Shown here: positions 44,452 to 53,195 of the stretch, one piece after another
Layout: each line of letters begins with the position of its first letter
How positions within the stretch are numbered: position 1 is the first letter of the stretch
NCBI GenBank assembly: GCA_964400875.1
Contig: CAYNWK010000001.1
Coordinates: 80,909 to 144,908 of the forward strand
DNA from: CAYNWK01 sp964400875
GTDB taxonomy: Bacteria; Chloroflexota; Anaerolineae; Anaerolineales; UBA4823
Length of the DNA: 64,000 nucleotides
Reading direction: 5' to 3'
Notes under the pieces: model-generated
Seen by the model: only the letters and a program-made list of their open reading frames with translations
Databases searched by the model: none
Told to the model about the DNA's origin: nothing
Program-made: the position numbers and the translations under genes

Positions 44452-44601
44452 TGAGATCCGTTTCAGGCAATGTAATTTTTCAGAAGGGCCATTATACTTT
44501 TATAAGATGAGCGGGGCGTTAAGAAACACCAGCCGACGTAAGCCTCCCTGGAGAAACCGAACGGGTGGGGTCTTTGGAAAGCTGTCTCCTAAAGACCGGG
44601 A

Positions 44602-44610
44602 TGGTATAAT
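44602..44610 (+). promoter_or_regulatory. Extended -10 promoter of the 44699 membrane protein gene
   Basis: TGGTATAAT, perfect TATAAT with TG extension. The leader would be about 82 bases and contains the hairpin GGGCAA/TTGCCC near 44640-44655. Confidence 0.6.
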
Positions 44611-44698
44611 TCGCGGCTGCTAACGCCACTGCGACCACGGGCAATTTTATTGCCCGCTCATCAAAAGTAGCACCGCGTCGCCGGCCAAACCAGCAACT

Positions 44699-47404
44699 AT
44701 GAATCAGCGCACCCGCGAACCGGATCAATTGCTCAGACGCGCCGTCCTGCAAATCTATTTCCTCCTTGGATTGCTGCAGGGCGTCTTCGTTTTAACTTCC
44801 CTGATGCGCATCCCTGCCGAACCAGGTGGGGCAGTGTTATTCGGATACTCGCTTGCGCGCCTGGCGATCCTGGGCGGCGTTCTGCTGGTCACGCTTATTT
44901 TTCTGTGGTTCGAGATTAAGCCCTGGCTTCGCAGGAGCTGGCTGGAGGAACGCACTGCCCGCCTAGCCAATCTCCTTTCGGTTAAGAGAGTATGGGGGAT
45001 AACGACGATCGCGCTCGCCGGGGTCTTCTTAGGGTCCACGTATTTCAGCATGCTTACCTACGAGATCGCCGAACCCTACACGCTGGCCTATTTTGAAAGA
45101 CTCCAGCCCATCGCCCTTTACGCAGCCGGCTTGAGCGGAACGGCTTTGCTTGCCTTACCTTTTCTCCGCTTCGGCGCAGATTGGAAACGTTTCATCCCCA
45201 GATCTGGACTGGCGATTTTGATCATCGGTATTTTTTCTCTCAGCCTGGTCTTGTGGTCCTTGGTGTCATTGACCGGATACGGGCTGGAGGCTGAAGCCGT
45301 CGGCTGGAATGCGCTGGGAACTCCCATCCTGGAAACGCAGGTAGTCCTGGCAACCGGAATAGGGCTGTTATTCCTCCTCACCGGTACATGGCTGCTCCGC
45401 ATCGGGCGCACAAACGCACCCGTAAGCAGAAGCGCAAGCAGGCAGTGGGTGATCGATCTGGCGCTCTGCGGGCTAATCTGGGCCATAGCAACGGCGTTTT
45501 GGATGTCTATTCCCCTGGAACCGAGCTGGTTTGCCGCGCCTCCCCGCCCTCCCAACTTCGAATTCTACCCGAACTCTGATGCCCTGGTATACGACGCGGC
45601 AGCCCAGACTGCGCTGGTTGGGGCGGGCTTCAAATCCTGGTCCTCGCCATACGTGTTCCGGCCTATGTATGCCTTATTTTTGTTCATCCTGCACGGCCTG
45701 CGCGGGCCGGGTTACACCTCCATCTTACCCTTGCAGGTAGGAGCTCTGGCGTTGTTTCCTGTTTTCGGGTACCTGCTTGCCAGGCGGCTCCACAGCCGGT
45801 TTTCCGGCGTGATCTTTTCGACATTGCTGATCCTGCGTGAAGGCAACGCCATCCAGCTCACCGATGTGATCACCAATTCCCATTCCAAATTGCTGATGGC
45901 CGATTTTCCTACCGCCCTGGGATTGATCCTTCTGGCCTTTGTGGTCGTGATCTGGTTCAAGCGGGTCAGAGCAGCCAATGGGGTTTCCCTGCTCGCTGGG
46001 GGAATCACGGGCAGCTTCATGTTGATCCGCCCGGAATTTGGGGTGGTTCTGCCGGTCATTGGCTTGATCGCCTTGCTGCTCCTGTTGCGGGACTTGAAGC
46101 GCTGGTTTTGGAGCATGGTCTTCTTAGGGATTGGCTTAACCCTGGCGCTGTCGCCCTGGGTGTGGCGCAACTGGCAGCTCACCGGCAAGATCTTTATCGA
46201 TATGCCCAACTTCCGAGCCGATCTGCTGGCGCAGCGCTACAGTCCGGAACCGATCGAGACGGATATCAAGCCGGAAGAACAAGAGAGCTATGAGGAACAT
46301 GCCCAGCGTATGGCGGAAAATGCCGCTGAATTCGCCTCCACCAACCCTTTCTCGGTTGTCTCCTTCACCCTCGATCATTTTGCGAACAGCCAGATACAGG
46401 AGGTCCTGCTACTCCCTGCCACGGTGCGATCAATTGACAGCGCGATTGGTTTTCTGGGTCACCGATCCTTCGCTCAGTTTTGGGATGACTGCTGTGGCGT
46501 GAGAAATTACGTGCGACGACTGCCCTTCTGGCACCGCTGGAACGGCTCCTTGCCCCTGCAATCCTATCTACCCGTGCTGGCAAATCTAGCCTTGATCTCC
46601 ATCGGGTTGGCCGTATCCTGGAAAAAGGAGGGGCTGATCGGATTGGTCCCCCTGGGGTTCAGCACAGCCTACCTGCTGATCAACGCTCTGGTGCGCAATT
46701 CGGGTGGGCGGTACATTTTGCCTGTTGACTGGGTCGGGATCCTGTATTTCACGATCGGGCTGGCGCAGCTGATCCTATGGACGCTGAATTACTTCGGGTT
46801 GCCGGTTTCCGAGCACTTGACCGGTGAAACAGGCGATTTCAGATCGGCGAGTCTTCCTGCCCGGGACATACTGTGGGACTCGAAAACGTTCCAATTGATA
46901 GCTTTTGCGGTAGGAATTTTTCTCGTTGGCTTACTGGTCCCGCTGGCGGAAACGATCATGCCGCCTCGCTACACCGAAGGTCTCATGCAAGCCCGGCTGG
47001 CAGCTCTGCAAGCGATCGGACCGGATCAGTCGTCATTGCAGCTACCCGAAACGGCGCCTTTCCTGGAAAGCGGCGGGATCATCGTACAGGGCCGGGCTCT
47101 ATATCCACGCTTTTATAAAGCCGATCAGGGCGAGTCAGGCAATTGGATTGCGTTCTTACCCAGACCCTATCCCCGGCTGAGCTTTTACCTGGTCGGACCC
47201 GCCAACCTCGACGTTGTCATGCCCACGACCGAGCAGCCGGAGGAATTCCAGCATGCGACCGATGCGCTGGTATTCGGTTGTTGGAACGAGGACCACGTAG
47301 ATGCTTTATTCGTAAGCCTGTATTCCAATGCCCAGAGCGAGCCTGATCAAGTGCTTCAGCGCGATCCACCCACGGATCTAGCCTGCCCATCCAATCCCCC
47401 TTGA
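44699..47404 (+). CDS. Large polytopic membrane protein, possible GT-C glycosyltransferase
   Basis: 901 residues with about a dozen hydrophobic helices spread over residues 10-720, and a soluble C-terminal region from about 760. An extracytoplasmic loop after a helix near residue 255 carries SDALVYDAAAQTALVGAGF, an acidic loop in the position typical of GT-C enzymes (PMT/ArnT type). SYLPVLANLALISIGLAVSW and RNSGGRYILPVDWVGILYF in the later part also fit. GT-C enzymes move sugars from lipid carriers to proteins or glycans. Family assignment is tentative. It converges on the polysaccharide locus, whose last stop is 74 bases away, and may share its function. Confidence 0.75.
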   Translation: MNQRTREPDQLLRRAVLQIYFLLGLLQGVFVLTSLMRIPAEPGGAVLFGYSLARLAILGGVLLVTLIFLWFEIKPWLRRSWLEERTARLANLLSVKRVWGITTIALAGVFLGSTYFSMLTYEIAEPYTLAYFERLQPIALYAAGLSGTALLALPFLRFGADWKRFIPRSGLAILIIGIFSLSLVLWSLVSLTGYGLEAEAVGWNALGTPILETQVVLATGIGLLFLLTGTWLLRIGRTNAPVSRSASRQWVIDLALCGLIWAIATAFWMSIPLEPSWFAAPPRPPNFEFYPNSDALVYDAAAQTALVGAGFKSWSSPYVFRPMYALFLFILHGLRGPGYTSILPLQVGALALFPVFGYLLARRLHSRFSGVIFSTLLILREGNAIQLTDVITNSHSKLLMADFPTALGLILLAFVVVIWFKRVRAANGVSLLAGGITGSFMLIRPEFGVVLPVIGLIALLLLLRDLKRWFWSMVFLGIGLTLALSPWVWRNWQLTGKIFIDMPNFRADLLAQRYSPEPIETDIKPEEQESYEEHAQRMAENAAEFASTNPFSVVSFTLDHFANSQIQEVLLLPATVRSIDSAIGFLGHRSFAQFWDDCCGVRNYVRRLPFWHRWNGSLPLQSYLPVLANLALISIGLAVSWKKEGLIGLVPLGFSTAYLLINALVRNSGGRYILPVDWVGILYFTIGLAQLILWTLNYFGLPVSEHLTGETGDFRSASLPARDILWDSKTFQLIAFAVGIFLVGLLVPLAETIMPPRYTEGLMQARLAALQAIGPDQSSLQLPETAPFLESGGIIVQGRALYPRFYKADQGESGNWIAFLPRPYPRLSFYLVGPANLDVVMPTTEQPEEFQHATDALVFGCWNEDHVDALFVSLYSNAQSEPDQVLQRDPPTDLACPSNPP

Positions 47405-47478
47405 TCGGGCTGATGGCGATCCACTTTCTCTCCGGTGAAAAACCAACCGCAAACCCCCAGCTCCGGACCGAGCAGCGA

Positions 47479-48969
47479 TCACTCCCCTGCAAAGGTCGCA
47501 TCAACCGATTGAGGACTGTCGAGCACCGACGCGCAGGCCGTGATCAACCCAAAAACAACCCACATATTGGGCAGGGCGAACGAATCGAAAGAAAGCGCGC
47601 CGATAGCAACGGCGATCATGCCCAACAACGCCCCGCGCCCCCAAAAACGCCGCTCCTCGCCTTCAGACAGGTAGAGAAAAAGCGCACGAGCCAGCACCCC
47701 AATACCGAAGGCCAAAAAAAACGCCAGGCCGACAAGGCCTGTCTCCGACAACAGGCGTACGTACAGGTTCTTTGGCGTGATCAGGCTGACGTTGCCGCCG
47801 CGGGGTGTGATCAAACTCAGTATTTCCGGCTGGTTGAACCAGGGTTGTTCGGGCAACATCTCGGCGAAGTAATACGTGTAGTTGCCCAAGCCTACGCCGA
47901 AGAAGGGATTTAGCGTGTAGATGCGCAGCCCCGTTTCCCAGTAGACAAAGCGCTGGTCAAAGGCAATATATTCGAAAAAGGTGCGGTTGGGGGGTCTATC
48001 GATCCAGTAGCGCCAAATTCGGGAAAAGTAATTATTCTGAAAGCCTAGCGCGAAAGACGCACCTAAGATGATCGCTACGATCAACACCGCTAACCCGATC
48101 CTGGCTAAGGGTTTGTCCAGGAGCCGGGGTGATCTTTCGGTTGATACGCGCTTCGGCTGTTTGAGCAGGAAGAGTAAGGCGCTCGCGATGATCAAGACGG
48201 TGAGAAGCACCAACCCAGCGCGGGAGAAGGTGAAGATCAGCACAGCGCTCGACCAGACCAGCAAACCCAGCTCAATCGTCAAGCCCCTCCAACGCCAACG
48301 AAACAAACTGTAGCCGGAGATCACGGCAGAAAGCAGCCAGGGCAGCAGCAGCAAGACGATCTGCTCGGCGAACCAGTTCGGTTCATAAGTCATCCCCGAA
48401 ATCCGCTTGGTGAACAAGCGGCGGATGGAGATAAATCCCTGGATTTTATTGATCGAGTCGAAGTAGTCAGGATTGAAGCGCAGCACGTAAACCGCCTGCA
48501 CGGAGCCCCATAACAAAGCGACCCCGAAACCAGCATAAATCCACTTTAAAGCCCCGCGGAGTTCGCCAAGCGAACGGGGCAGCAGCATCACGGTCAAGTA
48601 GATCGCCCCACCCAATCCCAGGGTCGCCAACGTCCGGACGGTACGGGCGGTTACAGAGACTCCCAGGGTATCTTGAACCCCGCTGCCTATCGCCAACAAT
48701 GAACTGATCAAAGCAGCGCACGCGAAGGCAAACAAGGGTAGGAAAACCTTCGGGAGCGGCCTGGTGAACAAGCGCGGCAGCGTTGCCAGGATCAGCAGCA
48801 AGATTAACGGGTAGACTCCCAGCGGCCGGACTAGCGTCCTTCCGCCCAGCTCCGGTGGAAAAAAGGGGAAGCTGGTCACCGGCAAGGCGATGAGAAATGC
48901 GATCCAGGCCAGTGTGATCAAGGCCACCCGGATACCGGTCAAATTCGTCGGAAGCTGCAGGCGAGTCAC
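47479..48969 (-). CDS. O-antigen ligase/polymerase-like membrane protein (Wzy/WaaL family)
   Basis: 496 residues with about eleven or twelve helices (LITLAWIAFLIALPVTSFPF, GVYPLILLLILATLPRLF and others). A long extracytoplasmic loop holds FEYIAFDQRFVYWETGLRIY and NPFFGVGLGNYTYYFAEMLP. The latter is the conserved FGVGxGNY-like block of the O-antigen ligase domain, where polymerase and ligase cannot be told apart by sequence alone. The chosen GTG 48969 overlaps the stop of the Wzz-like gene by 4 bases (GTGA). Last gene of the eleven-gene locus. With Wzz beside it, a polymerase role is the more natural reading. Confidence 0.85.
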   Translation of the reverse strand: MTRLQLPTNLTGIRVALITLAWIAFLIALPVTSFPFFPPELGGRTLVRPLGVYPLILLLILATLPRLFTRPLPKVFLPLFAFACAALISSLLAIGSGVQDTLGVSVTARTVRTLATLGLGGAIYLTVMLLPRSLGELRGALKWIYAGFGVALLWGSVQAVYVLRFNPDYFDSINKIQGFISIRRLFTKRISGMTYEPNWFAEQIVLLLLPWLLSAVISGYSLFRWRWRGLTIELGLLVWSSAVLIFTFSRAGLVLLTVLIIASALLFLLKQPKRVSTERSPRLLDKPLARIGLAVLIVAIILGASFALGFQNNYFSRIWRYWIDRPPNRTFFEYIAFDQRFVYWETGLRIYTLNPFFGVGLGNYTYYFAEMLPEQPWFNQPEILSLITPRGGNVSLITPKNLYVRLLSETGLVGLAFFLAFGIGVLARALFLYLSEGEERRFWGRGALLGMIAVAIGALSFDSFALPNMWVVFGLITACASVLDSPQSVDATFAGE

Positions 48970-50021
48970 GCTGCCCGTCCCCTGTTGAGCCGCATGAATT
49001 CCAGGATGACCCAAAACAAGGCGCCGATAAGCGCCCCCACTGCGATGACCAGCCCGCTCTGGCGGACCTTTTCAACCTCTGGCGCCTTGCCGGATGGTCG
49101 TTCAACCGTCAGTGTCGCAGCCAGCCCATGCCCACTCGCTAAAGCTGCATCCCACTGCGTCAAGAGTTGCTCCCTGCGGCCTTCCAATGCCTGCAAACCG
49201 GAGGGCAGGCTCACGAGCTCCAGGTCAATCGCTTCGATCAAATGGTCAAGCCAGGGTAAATAGGCGCTTACCCCAGCCCCATCTGCAGGGATGTCCCCCA
49301 CTATGGTCAACCCGTCTTCATCGAAGCCCACGGCTTCCCCAGCCAATCGCTCTAACCGCCATCTATCGATCAGGCTCAGTTGATTATCGGCCAGCAACTC
49401 TCCCAGGCGCTGCCTGGAACTCTGAAGCGCCCCGCGAATATCCTCCAGTTCTGACTGACGTGCGTTCGCATCAACGATCTCCGCCTCGAGGGCCTGGATC
49501 TGCAGATCGAGCGAGTACAACTTCTGTGAAGACTGGATGGCCCCGTTGCTCACCTCGAAGACTGCATCCCGCCAGGCCTCGACAAGTTCCGACGCCCGCT
49601 GCGAGTCCGGGTCGACTGCGACCAGATGCCAGATCCCGGCGCTTTGCCAGAACAAATCCAGGCGCTCTTCTACGGAAGCCAGGGTAACCTCTTCCCAGTA
49701 GGGATCGACTGAACGCAGAGAAGTCAACGCCGCTTGCAGCACCTCATCGAAGTAAGCCAGCCCATTCAGCTGCTCCATCTGCCAGTTCTTATAATCATCC
49801 CTATTGCGGTAGACGACCTCACCGAATGCCGCCACGTATCGATCGTCAGGCACGCGATAAGGGTTCAAACCTACGAACAGTTCGGCAGTTGCACGGTAGG
49901 GGGCTGGGCTCAGGTAGCTCGTCAGCCAGCCGAGCAGACCACCCAGGATAACAAATGCTAAGAAGGCAGGCCAACGACGCGCGGCTGCCAGGATTGATTT
50001 ACGAAGTTCCCAGGTTTCCAT
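48966..50021 (-). CDS. Wzz/chain-length-determinant-like membrane protein
   Basis: 351 residues. Two membrane helices flank a large external region: WPAFLAFVILGGLLGWLTSY near 18-37 and SGLVIAVGALIGALFWVILE near 322-341. The middle is helical with coiled-coil character (LDLQIQALEAEIVDANARQS). No tyrosine-kinase ATPase domain is fused. This is the layout of Wzz-type proteins that set polysaccharide chain length. ATG 50021 was chosen; the frame is open to 50147 but that extends into the WecA-like gene. The gap to that gene is 10 bases. Confidence 0.8.
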   Translation of the reverse strand: METWELRKSILAAARRWPAFLAFVILGGLLGWLTSYLSPAPYRATAELFVGLNPYRVPDDRYVAAFGEVVYRNRDDYKNWQMEQLNGLAYFDEVLQAALTSLRSVDPYWEEVTLASVEERLDLFWQSAGIWHLVAVDPDSQRASELVEAWRDAVFEVSNGAIQSSQKLYSLDLQIQALEAEIVDANARQSELEDIRGALQSSRQRLGELLADNQLSLIDRWRLERLAGEAVGFDEDGLTIVGDIPADGAGVSAYLPWLDHLIEAIDLELVSLPSGLQALEGRREQLLTQWDAALASGHGLAATLTVERPSGKAPEVEKVRQSGLVIAVGALIGALFWVILEFMRLNRGRAA

Positions 50022-50031
50022 TACTTGGCGA

Positions 50032-51090
50032 TCAGCTCCAGCGTTCCCGGCTATCCAGATAACCCAATATCCCCGCCCCACAGAGCACGATGATGAGAAA
50101 AACCCCATTAGCGACCAGCGGCTGCCGTGTAAGGACGATAAAAGCAATGCAGCTCAAGAACAAAGCCGTGAGCTGCATGGTCAAGACCGCCCGGTTCGAT
50201 TCCCAACCAAAAGCCAAAAGACGATGGAAGGTGTGATCACGGGCAGCCGCGTAGACCGCTTTCCGGCGACGCAAGCGGGAAATGATGACCAGCGCAGCGT
50301 CGAATATGGGCACAGCCAACAGAAGGATGGGAACGAACCAGGAAGAAGATTGGTTCGCGCCGCGCGGGTGGTATGCGATCGCCAGACCCGCCAGGACGAA
50401 CCCCAACGTCTGCGCGCCCGAGTCGCCCAGGAAAAGGCGCGCGGGCGGGGCGTTAAAGTAGTACAAACCGATACAGGCCCCCAGCAGCAACGCGAATTGG
50501 CGGGAGAGATCGGGTTGGCCCGAATCCAGCGCCACCAGCATGAAAAAAGCAGCTGCCATCCCGCCTAAACCGATGGCCAAGCCGTCCATACTGTCCACGA
50601 AATTGAAGGCGTTGGTGATGCTCACAACCCAGAGAATCGTCAAGATCCAATCGATATAGCGATCGAGTGAAGTGTTGCTGGTCAGGAAGAACTCAGGGGA
50701 TTCAAAAATGTGGATGCCCAATCCCAAGAGGATCATTACGAGCGCCCCCAAAACTTGACCGGTCAATTTTAGGGGCGGCGTAACAATGCGAGAATCATCC
50801 CACAAGCCGAATAGAAAGACCACCGCGGCGCCGCCGAATGTTGCTGTGATGGCAGCATTATGCAAGGTTCCCATTAACCATCCGGTAACCAGTAAAGTCC
50901 CAAACAAAGCGATGCCGCCCGCCAGCGGGGTAGGCCTGGTGTGCTGCTTATGTGGCGCGCTGTTAGGCATGTCCATGAGACCCAATTGGGCGGTGTAGCG
51001 GATGCTCAGCCAGGCAAACAGCGCGATCAACGCCCCACCGAGCAGGATCGCTTCGAACATGTAAGCAGTTGTAAATACGTAAGAAATCAT
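50032..51090 (-). CDS. WecA/MraY-family undecaprenyl-phosphate sugar-phosphate transferase
   Basis: 352 residues, about ten helices. This family starts glycan synthesis by moving a sugar phosphate from a UDP-sugar to undecaprenyl phosphate in the membrane. Catalytic blocks: LGLMDMPNSAPHKQHTRPTP, FLFGLWDDSRIVTPPLKLTG with the DD pair, ITNAFNFVDSMDGLAIGLGG, ARLFLGDSGAQTLGF and the cytosolic HTFHRLL loop. It resembles WecA/TagO rather than MraY. ATG 51090 was chosen; upstream lies TTG 51135 in frame, without homologous-looking sequence. It probably makes the lipid-linked primer for the whole locus. Confidence 0.92.
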   Translation of the reverse strand: MISYVFTTAYMFEAILLGGALIALFAWLSIRYTAQLGLMDMPNSAPHKQHTRPTPLAGGIALFGTLLVTGWLMGTLHNAAITATFGGAAVVFLFGLWDDSRIVTPPLKLTGQVLGALVMILLGLGIHIFESPEFFLTSNTSLDRYIDWILTILWVVSITNAFNFVDSMDGLAIGLGGMAAAFFMLVALDSGQPDLSRQFALLLGACIGLYYFNAPPARLFLGDSGAQTLGFVLAGLAIAYHPRGANQSSSWFVPILLLAVPIFDAALVIISRLRRRKAVYAAARDHTFHRLLAFGWESNRAVLTMQLTALFLSCIAFIVLTRQPLVANGVFLIIVLCGAGILGYLDSRERWS

Positions 51091-51138
51091 AGGCGGCTCA
51101 GAAAAAATTTCCCCCCTCAAAAAAGGCCCGCTCAAGTC

Positions 51139-52044
51139 TTATCCGTTCGCCAGTCCCCGGCGCGGACCGGCGAACTTTTCTCTGCGTAAGAAATTCACGC
51201 TTAGCGAGATCCACAGTTTCAGCAACATCGCCGCGTAGTAAGCCCAGTTGAAGGCAAAAAAGTATTCCGCTGCATAGCTTTTCCGGTAGAACAAATAATA
51301 GGATTTGTGCCACTCGATGATGGAACGATAGGGCTGCACGCGTGAACCGCCCCGTCCACCGAAATGCACGATTTGCGCCGCTGGGAGATAATAAACCTGC
51401 CAGCCCGCTCGCCTGGCGCGCAAGCAAAAATCGGCGTCTTCCTGGTAGGCAAAGAAAAGCTCGTCCAGGTAGCCGATCTGGTCGATGACTTCGCGGCGAA
51501 TCAACATGCACGATCCAGAAACCCCGGCGACCTCGTGCGTCTCGTTTTCATCCACAAAACTCAGCGTATATTGGGCGAAGCGTGGATCTTGCGGAAAGCG
51601 ATCGGCCAGGCCGGTGAAATAGCTGATCACCGCCCAGGGCCTTGACTCGCCGCGACGGCACTGGCGCTGCAGGGTTCTGTCAGCGTTCAACACCTTTGGC
51701 CCGCAGATCCCGACCTGCGGATGTGCATCCATAAAGGCGACCAGATGCTCGAACGCGCCGGGCAAGATTAGCGTGTCCGGATTGAGCTGCATCAGATAGC
51801 GCCCCTGGGCTGAACGCAAAGCCCGGTTCATCGGACGGGTGTAACCCTGGTTTTCCGGGTTGCGCAGCAGCTTAACTTCCGGGAATTCGTCCTCGAGCAT
51901 GGACGCAACGCCGTCCGTCGAACCGTTGTCAACGACGATCAACTCGTAATCGACCGCCTGGCTATCATCAATAATTGAACGCAAACAGTCCTTTAAATAT
52001 TCTTTAGCCTGGTAGGTAACGATGCATACCGAAAGATCGACCAT
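51139..52044 (-). CDS. GT2-family glycosyltransferase (rhamnosyltransferase-like)
   Basis: 301 residues, GT-A fold. LSVCIVTYQAKEYLKDCLRS and ELIVVDNGSTDGVASML form the nucleotide-binding start. LMQLNPDTLIL holds the DxD-like site, and ELFFAYQEDADFCLRARRAG the acceptor side. The C-terminus is hydrophobic and basic and may lie on the membrane (YFFAFNWAYYAAMLLKLWIS). Resembles WbbL-type rhamnosyltransferases that add the second sugar to the lipid-linked primer, which suits its place next to the WecA-like gene. It starts 2 bases after the GT4 stop. Confidence 0.92.
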   Translation of the reverse strand: MVDLSVCIVTYQAKEYLKDCLRSIIDDSQAVDYELIVVDNGSTDGVASMLEDEFPEVKLLRNPENQGYTRPMNRALRSAQGRYLMQLNPDTLILPGAFEHLVAFMDAHPQVGICGPKVLNADRTLQRQCRRGESRPWAVISYFTGLADRFPQDPRFAQYTLSFVDENETHEVAGVSGSCMLIRREVIDQIGYLDELFFAYQEDADFCLRARRAGWQVYYLPAAQIVHFGGRGGSRVQPYRSIIEWHKSYYLFYRKSYAAEYFFAFNWAYYAAMLLKLWISLSVNFLRREKFAGPRRGLANG

Positions 52045-52046
52045 CT

Positions 52047-53174
52047 TTAAACCTGCGCCAAGACGCGTTGGTAGACTCCCAGGGTTTCCTGGGCGGTTCT
52101 TTTCCAGGTAAATTTGGCAGCCTGGCGGCGTCCCTGTGCGGCTAATTTCTTCTGCAAATCCACATCACTTAATACCGCCTCGATAGCCTCGACAAGCGCG
52201 TCTTCATCTTGTGGCGGCACGAGGATACCGCCGTCGCCGACGTGCTCGGGCATGGAGGATACCTGGGTCGTTATCACCGGCGTCCCGCAAGCCATGGCTT
52301 CCAACGGCGGGAGGCCAAAGCCTTCATAGATCGAGGGGTAGACGAACAAGCTGGCTAGATTATAAACGATGGGGAGATCGTCTTGCGGTACGTACCCGGT
52401 GAAATGGATCTTGTCTTTCAAGCCAAAAGAGTCGATCTGATTCAACACCTCCTGATAGCTCCATCCCTTGCGCCCGACGATCACCAGTTTTTGATTGAAG
52501 CCGCGATCCACGATTTGGCGGTAAGCTCGGACTAATATCGGGATGTTTTTGCGGGGCTCCACCAGCCCTACGTACAAGATAAATCCCTCCGGCAGGGTGT
52601 ATTTCTGCTGGATAGCCGCCAGCACGCCTTCATCGGTAATTGGCCGATAGGCCTCGCTCACCCCCAAGGGGACGGTGACGATTTTGTCGCCGGGAAGGTT
52701 TAAGATGCTCAGAGCATCCTGCCGGGTGCTTTCGGAATCGGCGATAAGCTCATCGGACTTCCTGGCGCTCAACCGGATCATCATGGGGAAGTAAATCCGC
52801 TTGGGCCGGGTGTGCAGTTCGGGAAACAGAAAAAAGGTCATGTCGTGGAGAGTGACCACCGAAGCGGAAGGCAGATTAAACGGCCGAGTATAGTGCAACG
52901 AATGCAGCAAATCGACTTTCTTTTGGCTCACCAGCCTGGGGAAAGCAATCTGCTCCCAGATCAACCGTGCTGCCGGACTCCTGTCTGGCAGTACGACCGT
53001 TTCGACGCCCGGTTTTCCCTGCAGGTCTAACAGCGCGCTGCCCGATCGCTGGGCGAAAACCACCAGCTCATCCTCGCGGTCCAGGGAGGCCAGCGCTCGG
53101 ATCAGGTTGATGATATAGTTGCCCGCCCCAACAGGTTGGGGCGGCAAGGGGGTAGCGTCTATTCCGATGCGCAC
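52047..53174 (-). CDS. GT4-family glycosyltransferase (mannosyltransferase-like)
   Basis: 375 residues, GT-B fold. The start is RIGIDATPLPPQPVGAGNYI, followed by DLLHSLHYTRPFNLPSASVV and SESTRQDALSILNLP. The donor domain has YVGLVEPRKNIPILVRAYRQ and YPSIYEGFGLPPLEAMACGT, with the two Glu of the EX7E motif (E in YEGFGLPPLE). GTG 53174 is the start. It lies 21 bases after the secreted duplicated-domain gene and 2 bases before the GT2 gene. Similar proteins add mannose or rhamnose to growing glycans. Confidence 0.93.
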   Translation of the reverse strand: MRIGIDATPLPPQPVGAGNYIINLIRALASLDREDELVVFAQRSGSALLDLQGKPGVETVVLPDRSPAARLIWEQIAFPRLVSQKKVDLLHSLHYTRPFNLPSASVVTLHDMTFFLFPELHTRPKRIYFPMMIRLSARKSDELIADSESTRQDALSILNLPGDKIVTVPLGVSEAYRPITDEGVLAAIQQKYTLPEGFILYVGLVEPRKNIPILVRAYRQIVDRGFNQKLVIVGRKGWSYQEVLNQIDSFGLKDKIHFTGYVPQDDLPIVYNLASLFVYPSIYEGFGLPPLEAMACGTPVITTQVSSMPEHVGDGGILVPPQDEDALVEAIEAVLSDVDLQKKLAAQGRRQAAKFTWKRTAQETLGVYQRVLAQV

Positions 53175-53195
53175 GGTCAGGGATTCAACGGCAGC

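Noticed and set aside
50185..50205. tRNA T-loop-like GGTTCGATTCC
   Set aside because: It lies within the WecA-like coding sequence and no acceptor, D or anticodon stem can be built around it.
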